Shown: one piece after another, positions 12,721 through 23,388 of the stretch
How positions within the stretch are numbered: position 1 is the stretch's first letter
Layout: every line of letters starts with the position of its first letter
The notes under the pieces: generated by a model
What the model saw: the letters and a program-made list of their open reading frames with translations, nothing else
The model's database searches: none
What the model was told of the DNA's origin: nothing
DNA from: Protopterus annectens
Lineage: Eukaryota; Chordata; Ceratodontiformes; Protopteridae
Assembly (NCBI RefSeq): GCF_019279795.1
Contig: NC_056743.1
Location: 1,783,430,466-1,783,494,465 of the forward strand
DNA length: 64,000 nucleotides
Reading direction: 5' to 3'
Made by a program: the position numbers and the translations under genes

Positions 12721-13215
12721 TCATCTACCTCTACTAAGTTATCTAACCTAGCCAGTGCTTACTAGCCTCTGCTACTTTTTTCCATCTTGTCATACTTTTC
12801 TTATCTACCCCTTTTCTTTTTATATCCTCTTTTTAATTTCTCTTCTTAAGTAACTCCTTTGCTACATTACTACTCACCTAACTTCCTTTGTTTACCTATG
12901 ACCTAACCTGACATGTCTCCATACCTGAAATTTCACTGTTTTATGATTTTTGTCCTCAATAATATATCCTGTTACAAACTCTGTACCGTTAATTACTTAA
13001 TACCATTGTTGATGATTTTTATTTTCCTTTTTAAAGTTGCTACTTTTATTAGTATATTGATACTTTTTCTGTGTTGTTTGAACTTGTACTATTGTATTTA
13101 GACCATGTCTTGGAGCTTATCTCCCCGGGCCTCTACTGAAAAAGGACATGTATCCAGCTAGACTAGCCCGGTCAACAAATGTAAAATAAATAAAAAATAA
13201 AATAAGTAAAATGAA
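9829..13215 (+). mobile_element. LINE family A, copy 2 (in duplication unit 2)
   Basis: Same structure and truncation point as copy 1, shifted by about 4,674 bp: endonuclease, reverse transcriptase, C-terminal region, 3' UTR and A-rich tail at about 13185-13215. It is the better preserved copy. It derives from copy 1, or its ancestor, by segmental duplication and is not an independent insertion. Confidence 0.92.
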
Positions 13216-13381
13216 TAATTTTGTTCATTGGAAATTGAGCAATTCCAAATATTATATGGAGAAAAAGATGGTTGTGGAAGAAAGAGTGGGGGTCTACAGA
13301 AATAGAAGAATGATAATGTAAGGAAAAAGAGGACTGTAATCAATATTTTGTAAATATGTAAGTACATATTTTTGTATTTAG

Positions 13382-13384
<3 letters not shown>

Positions 13385-13458
<74 letters not shown>
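13385..13458. repeat. TG then TA compound microsatellite
   Basis: Counterpart of the 8717-8781 tract in duplication unit 2, with more repeat units. Confidence 0.97.
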
Positions 13459-13464
<6 letters not shown>

Positions 13465-13491
13465 AAAGGACCCCTATTTTTTGAAGCTGCT

Positions 13492-13860
13492 AGATGGCAT
13501 CAGAGGGCTCCTACAGCAGCAGGGGAGAGGCCTAAGAGATGTAGCAGCAGCAGGGAGAATGAGAAAAAAGCTGTGGAGAGTTTAGAAGTGGAAAGTGAGA
13601 ATTAAGAGAAAAAATTTGTTTAATATGAAGCTTCAGAATATGAAGAAATATTCTTGTACGGTGGATATCACAAATATCCAGTTTTTAGCTGTCTCCATGT
13701 ACAAGGATATAAGCAAGCTTGTTGAAATGGTGCAGAAAAGAGAAATGACATCAGGATGGCTTGCAGATGATGTTCTATTAAGGATAGTTGATCATGTATT
13801 TTTTTTGATCGTGTTATTTTTTTGATTGTATCTGCTTTATTATCTGAAAAAAAAAAAATA

Positions 13861-13865
<5 letters not shown>
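13492..13865. other. unassigned stretch with a short open frame
   Basis: Sequence immediately right of the duplication. A 76-codon open frame (13595-13825) includes LQNMKKYSCTVDITN and SGWLADDVLL, which look like degenerate protein-coding sequence, but I do not recognise a family. It could be a relic of a LINE ORF1. Confidence 0.35.

Positions 13866-13897
<32 letters not shown>
13866..13897. repeat. TA microsatellite
   Basis: About 16 uninterrupted TA units. Confidence 0.97.
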
Positions 13898-13898
<1 letters not shown>

Positions 13899-14426
13899 TT
13901 GTTTCCCGACTTTCTAAGCTAGTCTAGTCCAGTTTTCAGGTTAGTGCTGAATTCAGGGCTGTCTTACAAATCTCTGTGTTTGCCCATACCTTACTTGGAT
14001 AGAAGGAAGTTTCTCTGTTCACCTTTGATAGAGGGGAGCTTTGAGCAGCCTATCTGTCCATGGAGGAGTGGTTTCAGCCCAGAAATTAATAGTTTATTGG
14101 CCATTTTGGGCTAATTTCTATCTCTTTCATTTCCCTGCTATAAAAACCACATTTTCCCAGTTTTGCGGGCCGGGCAGTGCCGGTTAGCTAGGGTATAACT
14201 ATTCCTGGCTCCACAAAGTCTCCTCTTCAATTTTTCCCTTGGAACTAGACAAACTTTCAACTTAAGCACTCAAGCCATTCATTTCTTAGCCCAGCACTTG
14301 CTCAAAACCCATAGCAAGCACTTATATACCCTAGCACCAGACCCCCCTATACTGTACAGAAGGACAAGGCTCTATATTCGACCTTACCAGCCAATCAGTA
14401 AAACAGTTCACTGTACCAATCCAGGC

Positions 14427-15414
14427 ATGTCCAAAGGGCAGTTAAAGGTGTACTCCCCAGACCAACTGGTGAATCTTGGCATTTTGAGGCAATGTTACAA
14501 CTACCTCATGTACACAGACAACCCTCTCCACCTACCACCAAACACTAATACATGCGAGAGATGCAATTATACAGCCAAACTGGAGGCTAAGCTCTCTCAA
14601 CCCAAGACTAGATCAGACAGTCAAGAGGAGAAGGGAAATACTTGCATCACACCACCAGTCTCACATAGACCCATTAAACCAGCACCGGCAAAAAACACAC
14701 ATAAATACAAGAAAACATACTCAGAGGCTCTAAATAAAAATCTGCAAAAGCAACAGAGACCTCCAAAGCAGACATCCAAGCAACCTCCAACCCCCCCAAC
14801 ACAAACCATGAAACACATACTTCACAAAACCAGTGTGCCACGCAATCACAGCCATTAAGGCAAAATAACATACCCAACACACTAGTAATAGTTGACTGTA
14901 TAGTCAGGCACACTGACGTCCCACTCACTAGGCTGAATAAAGAGAAGGTTACTGTTAGCTGCCTGTCAGGTGGCAGGCTCCGCCACATAACACAAACACT
15001 CAGGTCACTCCAGAACAAGTACAAATATGACTCTGTCATTGTTCATATTGGTGTGAATGACCTGAGCCATACCTCCCTGGACTACATGAAAAGAGACATG
15101 GAAGAGCTCTCTGATCACGTAGCCCAGGCCGGTATGACCCTGACCCTGAGTAGCATCCTGCCCTCACCAAGAATGATATCACGGTATAAAGAAAAAATTA
15201 TCAATTTCAACAATTGGCTAAGTTTCTGGTCTCATTCAAAGGGGATCCAGTGTCTGTCCGCCCAGGATGACATGCTCGACAAGCCTCACTGCCTTGCTAG
15301 AGACGGCTTGCACCTGTCACCCTTAGGCTTTTGAATACTGGCTAAGGCTCTTGCCACCCCCATAGTTCCATTTTTAGGCAAGGCTCAAAAAACAAACCCA
15401 CCGCCGTAAATAGC
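14427..15414 (+). pseudogene. LINE B ORF1 relic with SGNH/GDSL esterase domain
   Basis: The probable start is MSKGQLK at 14427, because the minus-strand copy at 49550 starts the same way; an upstream in-frame ATG exists at 14298. The N-terminal half has the CR1-type PPNTNTCERCNY segment and a basic, proline-rich linker. The C-terminal half (about 14880-15334) is an SGNH hydrolase: block III is VIVHIGVNDL and the terminal Asp-His pair lies in ARDGLHLSPLGF. The nucleophile block reads VDCIVRHTD at 14891, whereas the minus copy has GDSIVSHTD, so the catalytic serine is cysteine here. A frameshift lies near 14858 and a stop follows LSPLGF at 15332. CR1 ORF1 esterases are known; their exact role in retrotransposition is unsettled. 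Confidence 0.83.
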
Positions 15415-15426
15415 ACAAGTAACAAA

Positions 15427-18400
15427 AAAACTAGGGTAATGCTACTCAATGCCAGAAGTCTAAACCTCAAAATGCATGCACTTGAGGCACTACTCAGTAT
15501 GGAGAAAATCAATATATGTGCAGTAACAGAAGGTTCTACTTTATTTAGCCGAAAGCTGATTCCAGCGAATGCGAATCCATCGACACAAATGCATCAAACT
15601 GCGAAATAAGCGAACTCACAAAACCGCAAAATTTGAAATGTGGAAGTGTTTTGGTTGACCCGTCTGAACTACAGATCTGTAAGGTAAGTGTGTGATAGTT
15701 ACAGACATTAAGGTGCGGGTTAAGGTAAGTGCATAGATAGGTAGTGTAATATGGGTAATGTATTTAACGTTTAGTGTAGAGTTTGAGGTAGGGGTTTGGT
15801 TAGTGTATGTGTGTGGTTTATTTATTTTGTTTGGGTATAGCTCAGTAGGGTAAGTGTGAGGTAGTTACGGACCTTAGGGTTAGGGAGGGGTTAAGGAGAG
15901 TGCATAGATAGTCGTGTATGTGGGGTTTGGTGTAGGGTTAGAAGTAGGGTTTTGGTTAGTGTATGTTTGTGGTTTATTTATTTTGTTTGCGTGGATAGTG
16001 TGTTTCAGGCGGTGGGGTTGGCCGAGTATGACAAATTGGTATTTTGAGTTTTGCGGTTTTGTGAGTTCGCTCATTTCTCGGTTCGATGGATTTGCATTAG
16101 CTGGAATCAGCTTTCGGTTAATTAAAGTAGACCCGTAACAGAAACCTGGTTTAAGGGTCCAGAGAGCACCCCAGCACTACCAGACTACAACTCATACCAT
16201 ACATTTCAGCCACAGAACCTGGACCGAAATACAAAAGGCGGGGGCGTTTCCATATTCATCAAGGATACCCAAACCTCCAGGTTAGTGGCACAGCACGATG
16301 CTTCAGAAATCATCCACGTGCAACTAACAATGGGCAAAACTGCAATTCAAATTGTAGCTTGCTACAGATCACCCATCATGTCCCAGGACCCTCATTCCAC
16401 ATTTCTGGAAACACTGGGAAACATAAAGGTCCTACCAAACACCCTAATATTGGGTGAGTTAAATTACCCAAACATTAACTGGGAGAACTACTCAAGTTCT
16501 AACTCCCTTGATCAACATTTCCTAGAATTTATAAACTCAAATGCCCCGGATCAACTAGTCAACACTCCCACCACAGGTGACAACATATTGGACCTGGGCA
16601 TCACCAACATAGGTGACCAGTGTTCCACACCAGAGGTCAACCCCTTGTTGGTTAGATCTGACCATAAACAAATCACTCTGGATATCCACATTCTGCCCCC
16701 ACCCCCGGACAAGAAAACCACCATGAAAAACTTTTCAAAAGCAAACTTCACATTACTTAAGACCAAGTTGGAAAGTTTCAAAGCCCCCATGCTAAAGGAT
16801 AATGCTGTCCAAATTGCGAAATCCTTTACTGATGCATTCTGTAGGCACCTGCAAGAATGCATGGATCATGCTATCCCAAGCAAAACCAAGACCCACTCCT
16901 CCAAGAAAAGTAAGCCAGTCTGGTGGATCCCTGCCATAAACAAGCTATACAATAGAAGGAGGAAACTAGTACAGAAAAGAGTAAAATCCCAAGAAGGGAA
17001 GACATCCCTGATCAGTATCAGCAAGAAACTACAATCCCTCATAAAATCATTCAAGGTGAGCTTTGAAAGAAAAATTGCCAAGTACTCCAAAGATAACCAT
17101 AAGGCATTCTTTAGCTGTGTCAAGAATCTAAGTGGCAATGCTCAGATCTGCTCAGAGTTAGTGCAGAATGGCACAAAATCTACTGAACTGACCGATATCG
17201 CCAAAATCCTGGCAGACAGGTTCAGTGCAAACTTCACCCCCCTCTCACCCCAAAAGGGCCCATAACCATACCAGAAGAATGTAGAGCCCCTGAAATCACA
17301 GACACTCAGGTTAATACAGCCCTCGTCAAAGCCAGAAACACAGCATCAATGGGACCGTATGGTGTCCCAGGCTGTGTTCTACATGACCTCAAAGATGAAC
17401 TAACCCCTCACCTAAACACACTGTTCAAACTCAGCCTCTCAACAGGCTACATACCCATAGAGTGGTGCACAGCAACGGTAATTCCACTCCACAAAGGTGG
17501 AGCCACAACAGACTCCGGGAACTATTGCCCTATAAGCCTGACTAGCTTGGTCTGCAAGGCTATGGAGCGCATCATCATGGAATGCATTAACAGAGACATT
17601 GGGAACCTCCAAACACTGGACCCCCTAACCAGTTTGTCTTTGTTAAGGACAGATCGTGCCTCCTAAACCTGGTGGACGTCTTTGAGACAGTTACCAAGTC
17701 TATAGATGAGGAAAAGGTGGTACACACAGCCTACCTTGACCTAGCTAAGGCCTTTGACACCATTCCCCATTCTGGTATTATAGACAAGCTCACCAGCCTG
17801 AACATAAACCTCTACATCACAAGATGGGTTGCCAACTGGCTCACAGACAGAACCCACATGGTGAGAGTTGTGGGAGCTAGGTCTGACTCTAAACCGATTA
17901 GAAGTGGCTTTCCCCAGGGCTCAGTCTTAGGACCCCTCCTGCTTGGGATATACTTCTCAGAGGTACAGGCAAGCACAGGAGGACTATGGCTGACCAAGTT
18001 CATAGACAACTGCAAACTAGGGGCTATAATTGACTCTCCAGCTGACACAGACATCCTCCAAAAGGGTCTCACTGAGATGATACCTGGTGTCAAAATCATG
18101 GCCTCAAGCTAAATGCCAAAAAGTGCATAGTCATCCCCTTTGGAAAAAAACAAAGTACCCACAAACTACCACATAGGTGGTAGTCCCCCTAAATATGGAA
18201 GACGTAATAAGGGATCTGGGGACCCAAGTAGATGGTAATCTCTCTTTTGATAATCACATTGCCAAGGAGGTTAGAAAATCCTTCTGTGTGGCCCACCTAA
18301 TCACAAAAGGGTTCACATCCAGATCAAAAGAGGTCATTGTGCCGCTGTACTCATCACTCATCAGACCCATCATAGAGTACAGTGCCCCATCTGGGAATGT

Positions 18401-18714
18401 ACTTTACAAGACACCTGCAACAGCTGGAAAGACCACAGAAGTACCTCACCAAGAGGATCACTGACCTCAAATAGGTGCCGTATGCAGCTCGGCTGAAGAA
18501 ACTCCAGCTGTACTCAGTTGCATTACACCTGTTCAGAGGTGATCTCTGCCTGACATACAAGGCCATGTCCAACCCAGAATTGATGGACATGCTCCACCTA
18601 AAGAAAACCATATCCCCTCAAGCCACACACTCTAGGGATCTAAAGCTCACCACAACAATAAATAGGACATGCTGGAGGGATAGATTCCTGTCCCAGAGAC
18701 TTCTCATGCTTTGA
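15427..18714 (+). pseudogene. LINE B ORF2 relic, interrupted by a MITE
   Basis: ORF2 begins RVMLLNARSLNLKM and continues to CAVTE, where the MITE lies. It resumes after 16143 with TWFKG, GGGVSIFI, VACYRSP, GELNYPNINW (normally GDFN) and VRSDHKQI. The reverse transcriptase follows with WCTATVIPLHKGG, YLDLAKAFDTIPH and GFPQGSVLGPLL. The catalytic FADD block reads FIDN, so the polymerase is dead. The C-terminal region with VRDLGTQVDGN-type, SLIRPIIEYSAP and LFRGDLCLTYKAMS blocks runs in several frames to about 18840. Frameshifts near 17265, 17640 and 18110 confirm a relic. Confidence 0.87.
15532..16134. mobile_element. 603-bp MITE with about 100-bp terminal inverted repeats and 9-bp target duplication
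   Basis: Left end GGTTCTACTTTATTTAGCCG and right end (reverse complement) GGGTCTACTTTAATTAACCG continue as inverted repeats for about 100 bp (AAAGCTGATTCCAGC, GCGAACTCACAAAACC). Flanks are perfect 9-bp duplications, GTAACAGAA at 15523-15531 and 16135-16143. Removing the element and one duplicate restores the LINE endonuclease reading CAVTE-TWFK. The interior has two imperfect copies of a roughly 156-bp tandem unit (about 15681 and 15837). No transposase is encoded, so it is non-autonomous. A 9-bp duplication with GGG termini would suit Mutator-like or Merlin-like superfamilies, but I cannot assign it. Confidence 0.94.
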
Positions 18715-18953
18715 AACAAGATTTCAGTCTACATTAGGCAGAGATCCTTGCTAACACTCTTTAAGAGAAACCTTGATGAGTGGATGGGAAACAGAAAGTT
18801 TACCCCGGGGATCACTTCAGTGGCTGCACTGGATAGAGGAACAGGGAACTAATCTAAGGAGCCGGCGAATGCCAACACATTCTGGCTAGGCTTATAAATG
18901 CCTTTGGGCAGATAGCCTAGTACCTACCTATGAAACTATGATGACCCAGGTAA

Positions 18954-20640
18954 CAGTTCTGCTGTTTCATGGGATAAGATGGCAGATAACCTTTTCAGAA
19001 GTACTGAGGATGGTAATGTGGAAAAGGAACCAGGTGATGTGACAGCAGCAAATTCAGCAGTTAAACATATGCAGAAATGATAGACAGCAAGAAATTGAGA
19101 AGATGTCTGGTTTTGTGGCAGCAGATAATGCAGTAACTAAAACATATGTTGCAATGACAGCAGGCAAACAAGGAGAGCAGCAACAAACTGTAAGATAAAC
19201 TGTTTTTAAAAAGAAGAGAAGACCAACTGTGAGAATAAGAAAAAAAATTACATTGTAATAGTCTAGTATTATGTATGGGATAATTTGGTAACTGGTCTGG
19301 GTTTTAAAGCTCAAGAAACTCAGAGTTTTATAATTATTGGGACAGAGATTTTTTCTAACAACATTTGAAACTGATTGATGTTGAAATTTCTGGAACTGTA
19401 TAACAAAAAGAAGGACATTTATTGATGGAAAAATTATTTTTCTGGTAGTAACATAAATGTTTAAAGAATGTCACTTTGCAGTTTAAAACTGATGAACTGG
19501 AAGAAGATGATGTTAAAAAAATGCATGCAGGATCTGCATGAAACTATTAATAATATTGTGAAAGTTAGAGATTGAGTAACTTATAGACTGGAGGAGTGAA
19601 AGTTTGAAAGCTGTTTTGAAATATGAAAAAAACATGGTGAAACACTTGCCAAGTATTATTTTCGCGGCTGGCCATAGAGGGACATTAAGATATACTAGCA
19701 GTCTAAATCATATTTCTTTTGTGGGGACGTTTCACATTTAATTAATGATTTTGACAATGTACAATTTAACCAATGTGGGAAGAAAGGACAGGCAACTTTT
19801 GGATGGATTGTTAAGAGCAAACAATAAATAATAAAAAGGAAGGGGAAGGGAAGAAAACATAAACAAGGAAGGACAACGAGAGGCTGGAGGAGAGGGTGAA
19901 CTAAGTGAAGAAGAAACTGTAGAAGAAAAAATACGGAGGAGAAAAATAAGGAGAGAGTATACGCAGGAAGAGAGATCAGGAGAAGGGATTGATAATAATA
20001 ATTTTTTGATGTTCTAGCCAGTGAAAAATCAGATTTGAGGGCCTAGGATTATTTGTACACAAACCCAGGAAATATATTCATTTGGGTAAATAATAAAAAT
20101 AAGAAAACAAAACTTTAAAAACATTTCACCTAAACTTAAAAAGAAGGAAAGGCAACAGTTTTAGAGTAATTTCTGTAAATGTGAACAGTATCATTAACAC
20201 TGTAAGAAGGATCGGGATACTGGAATGTGATGTGGATGTTATTCTGTTAGAGGATGTAAGATTGCCAACAAGTGAATAAAGTCTGAAAACAGAAAAATTG
20301 TGGGGTGGAAATATAATATGGAACTTAGAAAGTGAACATTGTTTTGGAGTTGCTGCATTGTATTAAAAAACAGTAAAATACTAGCTGTGATGTTAACGGT
20401 TGTGGGTGTGAAGTGGAGAGAACATGTTTAAAGAATTATAGCATTACATGCATATATAACTAGCAAGGAAAGAGGGAATCTGTTTTATCAAATATTAGAC
20501 TATGTTGTAGTTAACATGAAAATTATAATTGCAGGGACTTTAATTGCGATTTAAAGGAAAATGTAAAAAACAGGGAAATATGTAAAAAAATATGCTTAAG
20601 ACCTTGACTGAAGTTTGTTAAAAGTTACATTAAAGGCACA
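18954..20640 (+). pseudogene. Tx1/L1-like LINE, 5' part: ORF1 zinc-knuckle relic and endonuclease relic
   Basis: Around 19715-19805 a translation reads FCGDVSHLIND then NQCGKKGQ, a tandem CCHC zinc-knuckle layout in which two cysteines and one histidine have mutated. This is typical of Tx1 and L1-group ORF1 proteins. A charged, Glu/Lys/Arg-rich tail follows. From about 20165 an endonuclease begins (ISVNVNSI, LLEDVRLPT, GVAALY, then a decayed GDFN-type block near 20540). Many stops. The sequence breaks into a Penelope-like element at about 20640 and the LINE resumes near 23390. Clade assignment rests on overall layout. Confidence 0.6.
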
Positions 20641-21119
20641 AGAGACTTTATTATGCAATTATATAAATGGCAACTAAACAATGAAGCTGAATCTGTAATA
20701 GATAATTTCAAAGAAATAGTGTTTGTAACACTAGATGTAAACTCCTTATTTACTGTCATACATAATGACTATGGAGTTGAAGCTGTTAGATGCCATATAT
20801 GCATGTACACAGATAACAGTAGCACTCAAATAGAAGTTCTCTGCGCCCTGTATTTTTGTATGATAAAATTCTATACCGTCAGGCGAAAGGAGTGGTGATG
20901 GGTACACTTGTTGCCAACACTTATGCTAATCTTGCACTTTCCATCTGGAAGATAAGAATATATTCTCTGACACTAGTGCTTTTGTTAGAAACATAACGTT
21001 TTTTTAAGTGCTTTGTGGATGATTTTTTTAGTGTGGCAAGTTTGTGTTGAAATTTTAGAATCTTTTTTTTACATGTATAGATTCTACTATCCATCTCATC
21101 AAGGCCTGTACCTGTCCTT

Positions 21120-21371
21120 TGTGGGTGGTGCAGTGTTGCAGTGTTGCAGTGATTAGCATTGTTAACTCACAGCAAGAGGTTCTTTGCTTCAATTCACAGC
21201 TGGGGCACCTTCTGTGTAAAGTCTGCAGGTCCTCCCTGAATTCACGAGGGTTTCCACCCACATTCCAAACACATGCATCTGGAGTGCTTATCCCTAGGCC
21301 TCCTCTGAAAATGGGCTCTGTCCCAGTCAGACTTCCCTGTTAAACAAATGTTAAATAAATAAAATAAAATA
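21120..21371 (+). mobile_element. tRNA-derived SINE with a LINE A-type 3' tail
   Basis: The head GGTGGTGCAGTG...TTAGCATTGTTAACTCACAGC...TTCAATTCACAGCTGG looks like a degenerate tRNA with A and B boxes. The central block (CTTCTGTGTAAAGTCTGCA, CCTCCCTGAATTCACG, CATTCCAAACACATGC) is the conserved body of the HE1/DANA-like SINE group. The tail (about 21275-21371: CTTATCCCTAGGCCTCCTCTG, AGTCAGACTTCCCTG, AAACAAATG, AAATAAATAAA) aligns with the 3' end of LINE A at 8445-8545. That suggests the SINE uses the LINE A reverse transcriptase. It is inserted in the Penelope-like element. Confidence 0.86.
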
Positions 21372-21607
21372 CTGCTACCGTCTTGAAGTTTAAACATGGT
21401 TATTCAAAATCAGACATAAACTTTTTGAATATTAATGTATATATTATAGATAATAGAATAGGTATTAGAATCTATAGAAAAGAAGTTCAAACTGGTAGAT
21501 ATTTACATAACATTAGTATGCATCCCCACATATATGCAAAGATATTGTGCGCAGTCAGTTCCTTAGAGCCAGTCGGCTAAATACGGATATATCTGACTGT
21601 ATCAAAT

Positions 21608-22044
21608 GGGTCTATATCACATTATCTAAGTTTCAGAACTTCGAACACCATATGGTCGACACCATATGATCGAAATACTGAATCTTCGAAAATGTAAAAA
21701 AATAAATAAAAAAAAAACAACTCTAACTTCTGTAAGCAAGGGGCAAGCACCCCTGCAGCCCCCACACCCCCCACTACTTAAATATACCAACTCCAAGATC
21801 GCGCTAGAGCATAGGAAAAATAAATCTTCCCTTTCCTGCACCTAACTCCGTTAAAGTGCAATCTCTGAGTTGTTATATTTAAGTAGCGGGGGGTAGGGGG
21901 TGCAGGGTGCTTGCAGCAGTTAGATTTGTTTTATTTGTTTTTTATTTATTTTTTTTACATTTTTGAAGTTTCAGTACTTCGATCATATGGTGTCGACCAT
22001 ATGGTGTTCGAAGTTCTGAAACTTCAATAATCTAATATAGACCC
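21608..22044. mobile_element. 437-bp foldback MITE, GGGTCTATAT termini
   Basis: Left end GGGTCTATATCACATTAT and right end (reverse complement) GGGTCTATATTAGATTATTG. The two halves form one large imperfect palindrome, with a GTTTCAGAACTTCGAACACC-type arm and a CCATATGGTCGA segment on both sides. The GC-rich hairpin core with GGGGCAAGCACCCCTGC and ACTTAAATATACCAACTC occurs in both halves (21735-21802 and, inverted, 21855-21925). Imperfect 9-bp flanking duplications are GTATCAAAT and ATATCAACA. No coding capacity. Confidence 0.88.
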
Positions 22045-22805
22045 ATATCAACAGCTAGATGAGATGGTTATAGAGTTTAAATATAGGGGCTATAGTGTTA
22101 AACTGTTAGAAGAAAATAAAAAAACAAGTTTCGAGTGAAAGAAATGGCCTAGCTAGACCATATTTGTCAGATATAGAATAAAGCCCAACTAATGGGACTG
22201 TAAATAATATTATGGATGGTACCTCCAGAAATAAGTTTAGCTATATTATGTAATATAATGCACATACTAATACAATTAAACAACTTATACAATAAGATTG
22301 GTCTATGCTATGTACATCTGATGTGGTTAAAGAAATTGTAGGTTGATGACCCAATTTTGCATTTAGGAAATGTAGGAATCTGAAACACCAGTTTTTATAA
22401 AGACCTACAATTGTCCGCTAAGAATGCTATAATTAAAACTAAAAATACTGTGCCTTGCTATGACTGCCAGTTTTGTCGCTATATAACTAAGAACAATGTT
22501 TCTGTACACCCTAACATAAGTAAGATATTTTATTTTCATACATTTGCCACTTGTAAAACCAAGAATGTGGTTTACTTAGCCATCTGTGAAAAATGTACTT
22601 CATTTTTTTGCTGGAAAAACCAACAGGATGTTAAAAGAAAGGATAGCTGAACACCTATTTGATATTTGTAGGGAGGTGTAGAGTAATACCTTAACTGAAC
22701 ATATCATAAGTTCAAATAAAATGCATAGTTTTACATTTTTAGGGCTATAAAAAAACATTGGAAGAAGTATTAGAGGATGGGATATTGTGTTGAATAGTGA
22801 GAATG

Positions 22806-22895
22806 TTGAATTTTATTTATTTTATTTTACATTTGTTGACCAGGATAGTCTTGACTGAGCTGAATAGGCATTTTTCAGCAGAGGCACAGGGAGAA
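22806..22895 (-). mobile_element. 3' tail fragment of a LINE A / SINE-type element
   Basis: On the minus strand the sequence reads CCTCTGCTGAAAAATG, then CCTGGTCAACAAATG, then AAATAAA repeats: the same 3' terminus as LINE A at 8.5 kb and the SINE at 21.3 kb. Only about 90 bp remain, so LINE versus SINE origin cannot be told. Confidence 0.7.
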
Positions 22896-23385
22896 AAGAA
22901 AAACTCTACATACATTTTCATAAAGTTTGAACAGAAACAATTAACAAGAACATATGCAATTAAAAAGCATAAGCAATAAAAAGCATAAGAATATAGATAA
23001 ATTACTTACTTTGAAGTAAATGTGCCCCCTGGGCTGAATGGCACTGTGAGTTTAAAACCTGTTCTCAAGAGAAGATTTATTTTTCCATGAAACAAGTACT
23101 CAATTCTTTATTTTAATTATTTGTTGTTGCTGTGCTTCTCTTGGTTTGAATTTGTCCATGTGCTGTACATATGAACGTGTGTTTTAGTATGATTTTAAGC
23201 ACTACATTCTTTGCTATTAAAGTTATTTTTACATCACTTTGTGAGTGCCTTTTGCTTTTTATTCTGAAAAAACATATATATAAAGGAAGTGATAAAGTGT
23301 GGTAAATTAGCTGTTTGGAACAAAAAGTCAATTGACTTATAGAAGGGGCATTGGATCTTAAATTAATTATTTTGTATTATATGAA
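22896..23385. other. unassigned stretch between the Penelope and LINE pieces
   Basis: AT-rich with no secure motif. It could be the 3' UTR of the Penelope-like element or of the truncated tail beside it. Confidence 0.3.
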
Positions 23386-23388
23386 GGC

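Larger units (their letters stand above)
4141..13491 (+). repeat. direct tandem duplication, two units of about 4.67 kb
   Basis: Unit 1 (about 4141-8814) and unit 2 (about 8815-13491) are nearly identical end to end: part of a 131-bp monomer, about 0.85 kb of AT-rich flank, a complete family A LINE body, its A-rich tail, about 270 bp of unique 3' flank and a TG/TA microsatellite. Unit 1 ends GAAGCTGCTA joined directly to ATAGTGTTTGG of unit 2. Unit 2 ends GAAGCTGCTA and continues into unrelated GATGGCATC. The junction shows about 2 bp (TA) of microhomology with the left breakpoint. Because non-LINE flanks are copied too, this is a segmental duplication and not a second retrotransposition. Differences are scattered substitutions, a few single-base indels and microsatellite length. 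Confidence 0.93.
13900..18953 (+). mobile_element. CR1-like LINE (family B), near full-length copy 1
   Basis: A non-LTR retrotransposon with a 5' UTR-like leader (about 13900-14426), ORF1 with a terminal esterase domain, ORF2 endonuclease-RT, and a 3' end carrying CTATGAAACTATGATG, the octamer-repeat type of terminus known for CR1 elements. ORF2 is interrupted by a MITE at 15532-16134. The 5' boundary is uncertain. The other family B copies in the window are at 42905-49560 (minus), 43829-46190 (plus) and 57560-58560 (minus). All coding parts here carry frameshifts and active-site losses, so the element is dead. Confidence 0.87.
20641..22780 (+). mobile_element. Penelope-like element 1, containing a SINE and a MITE
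   Basis: A Penelope-like retroelement carries a reverse transcriptase followed by a GIY-YIG endonuclease. RT blocks are visible at 20653-21060 (VTLDVNSLFTVI, LCALYF, then in another frame a GV-MGT-like block and FVDDFF). They resume at 21383-21580 (KHGYSKSDINFLNINVY, YRKEVQTGRYLH) and 22050-22130 (EFKYRGYSVKLL). The GIY-YIG part is at 22411-22780 with CYDCQFCRY, CKTKNVVYLAICEKC and a frameshifted GK-TNRMLKERIAEHLFDI region. The gaps are filled by a SINE (21120-21371) and a foldback MITE (21608-22044). The whole element sits inside a Tx1-like LINE. Confidence 0.82.
20653..22780 (+). pseudogene. RT-GIY-YIG protein relic of Penelope-like element 1
   Basis: The reading frame is broken by two insertions and by point mutations, for example a stop right after the fingers block at about 20897 and a frameshift in the GIY-YIG module near 22600. 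The order of blocks (palm VTLDVNSL, catalytic VDDFF, thumb FKYRGYS, zinc-linker CYDCQFC, then VVYLAICEKC) is the standard Penelope order, so domain identity is secure even though no full frame remains. Endonuclease activity would need a Gly-Lys-Thr and an Arg/Glu pair, which are only visible when frames are switched. Confidence 0.78.

Noticed and set aside
8815..13491. Second LINE A copy as an independent insertion or template-jump product
   Set aside because: Non-LINE flanks on both sides are duplicated too, so a genomic tandem duplication explains it better.
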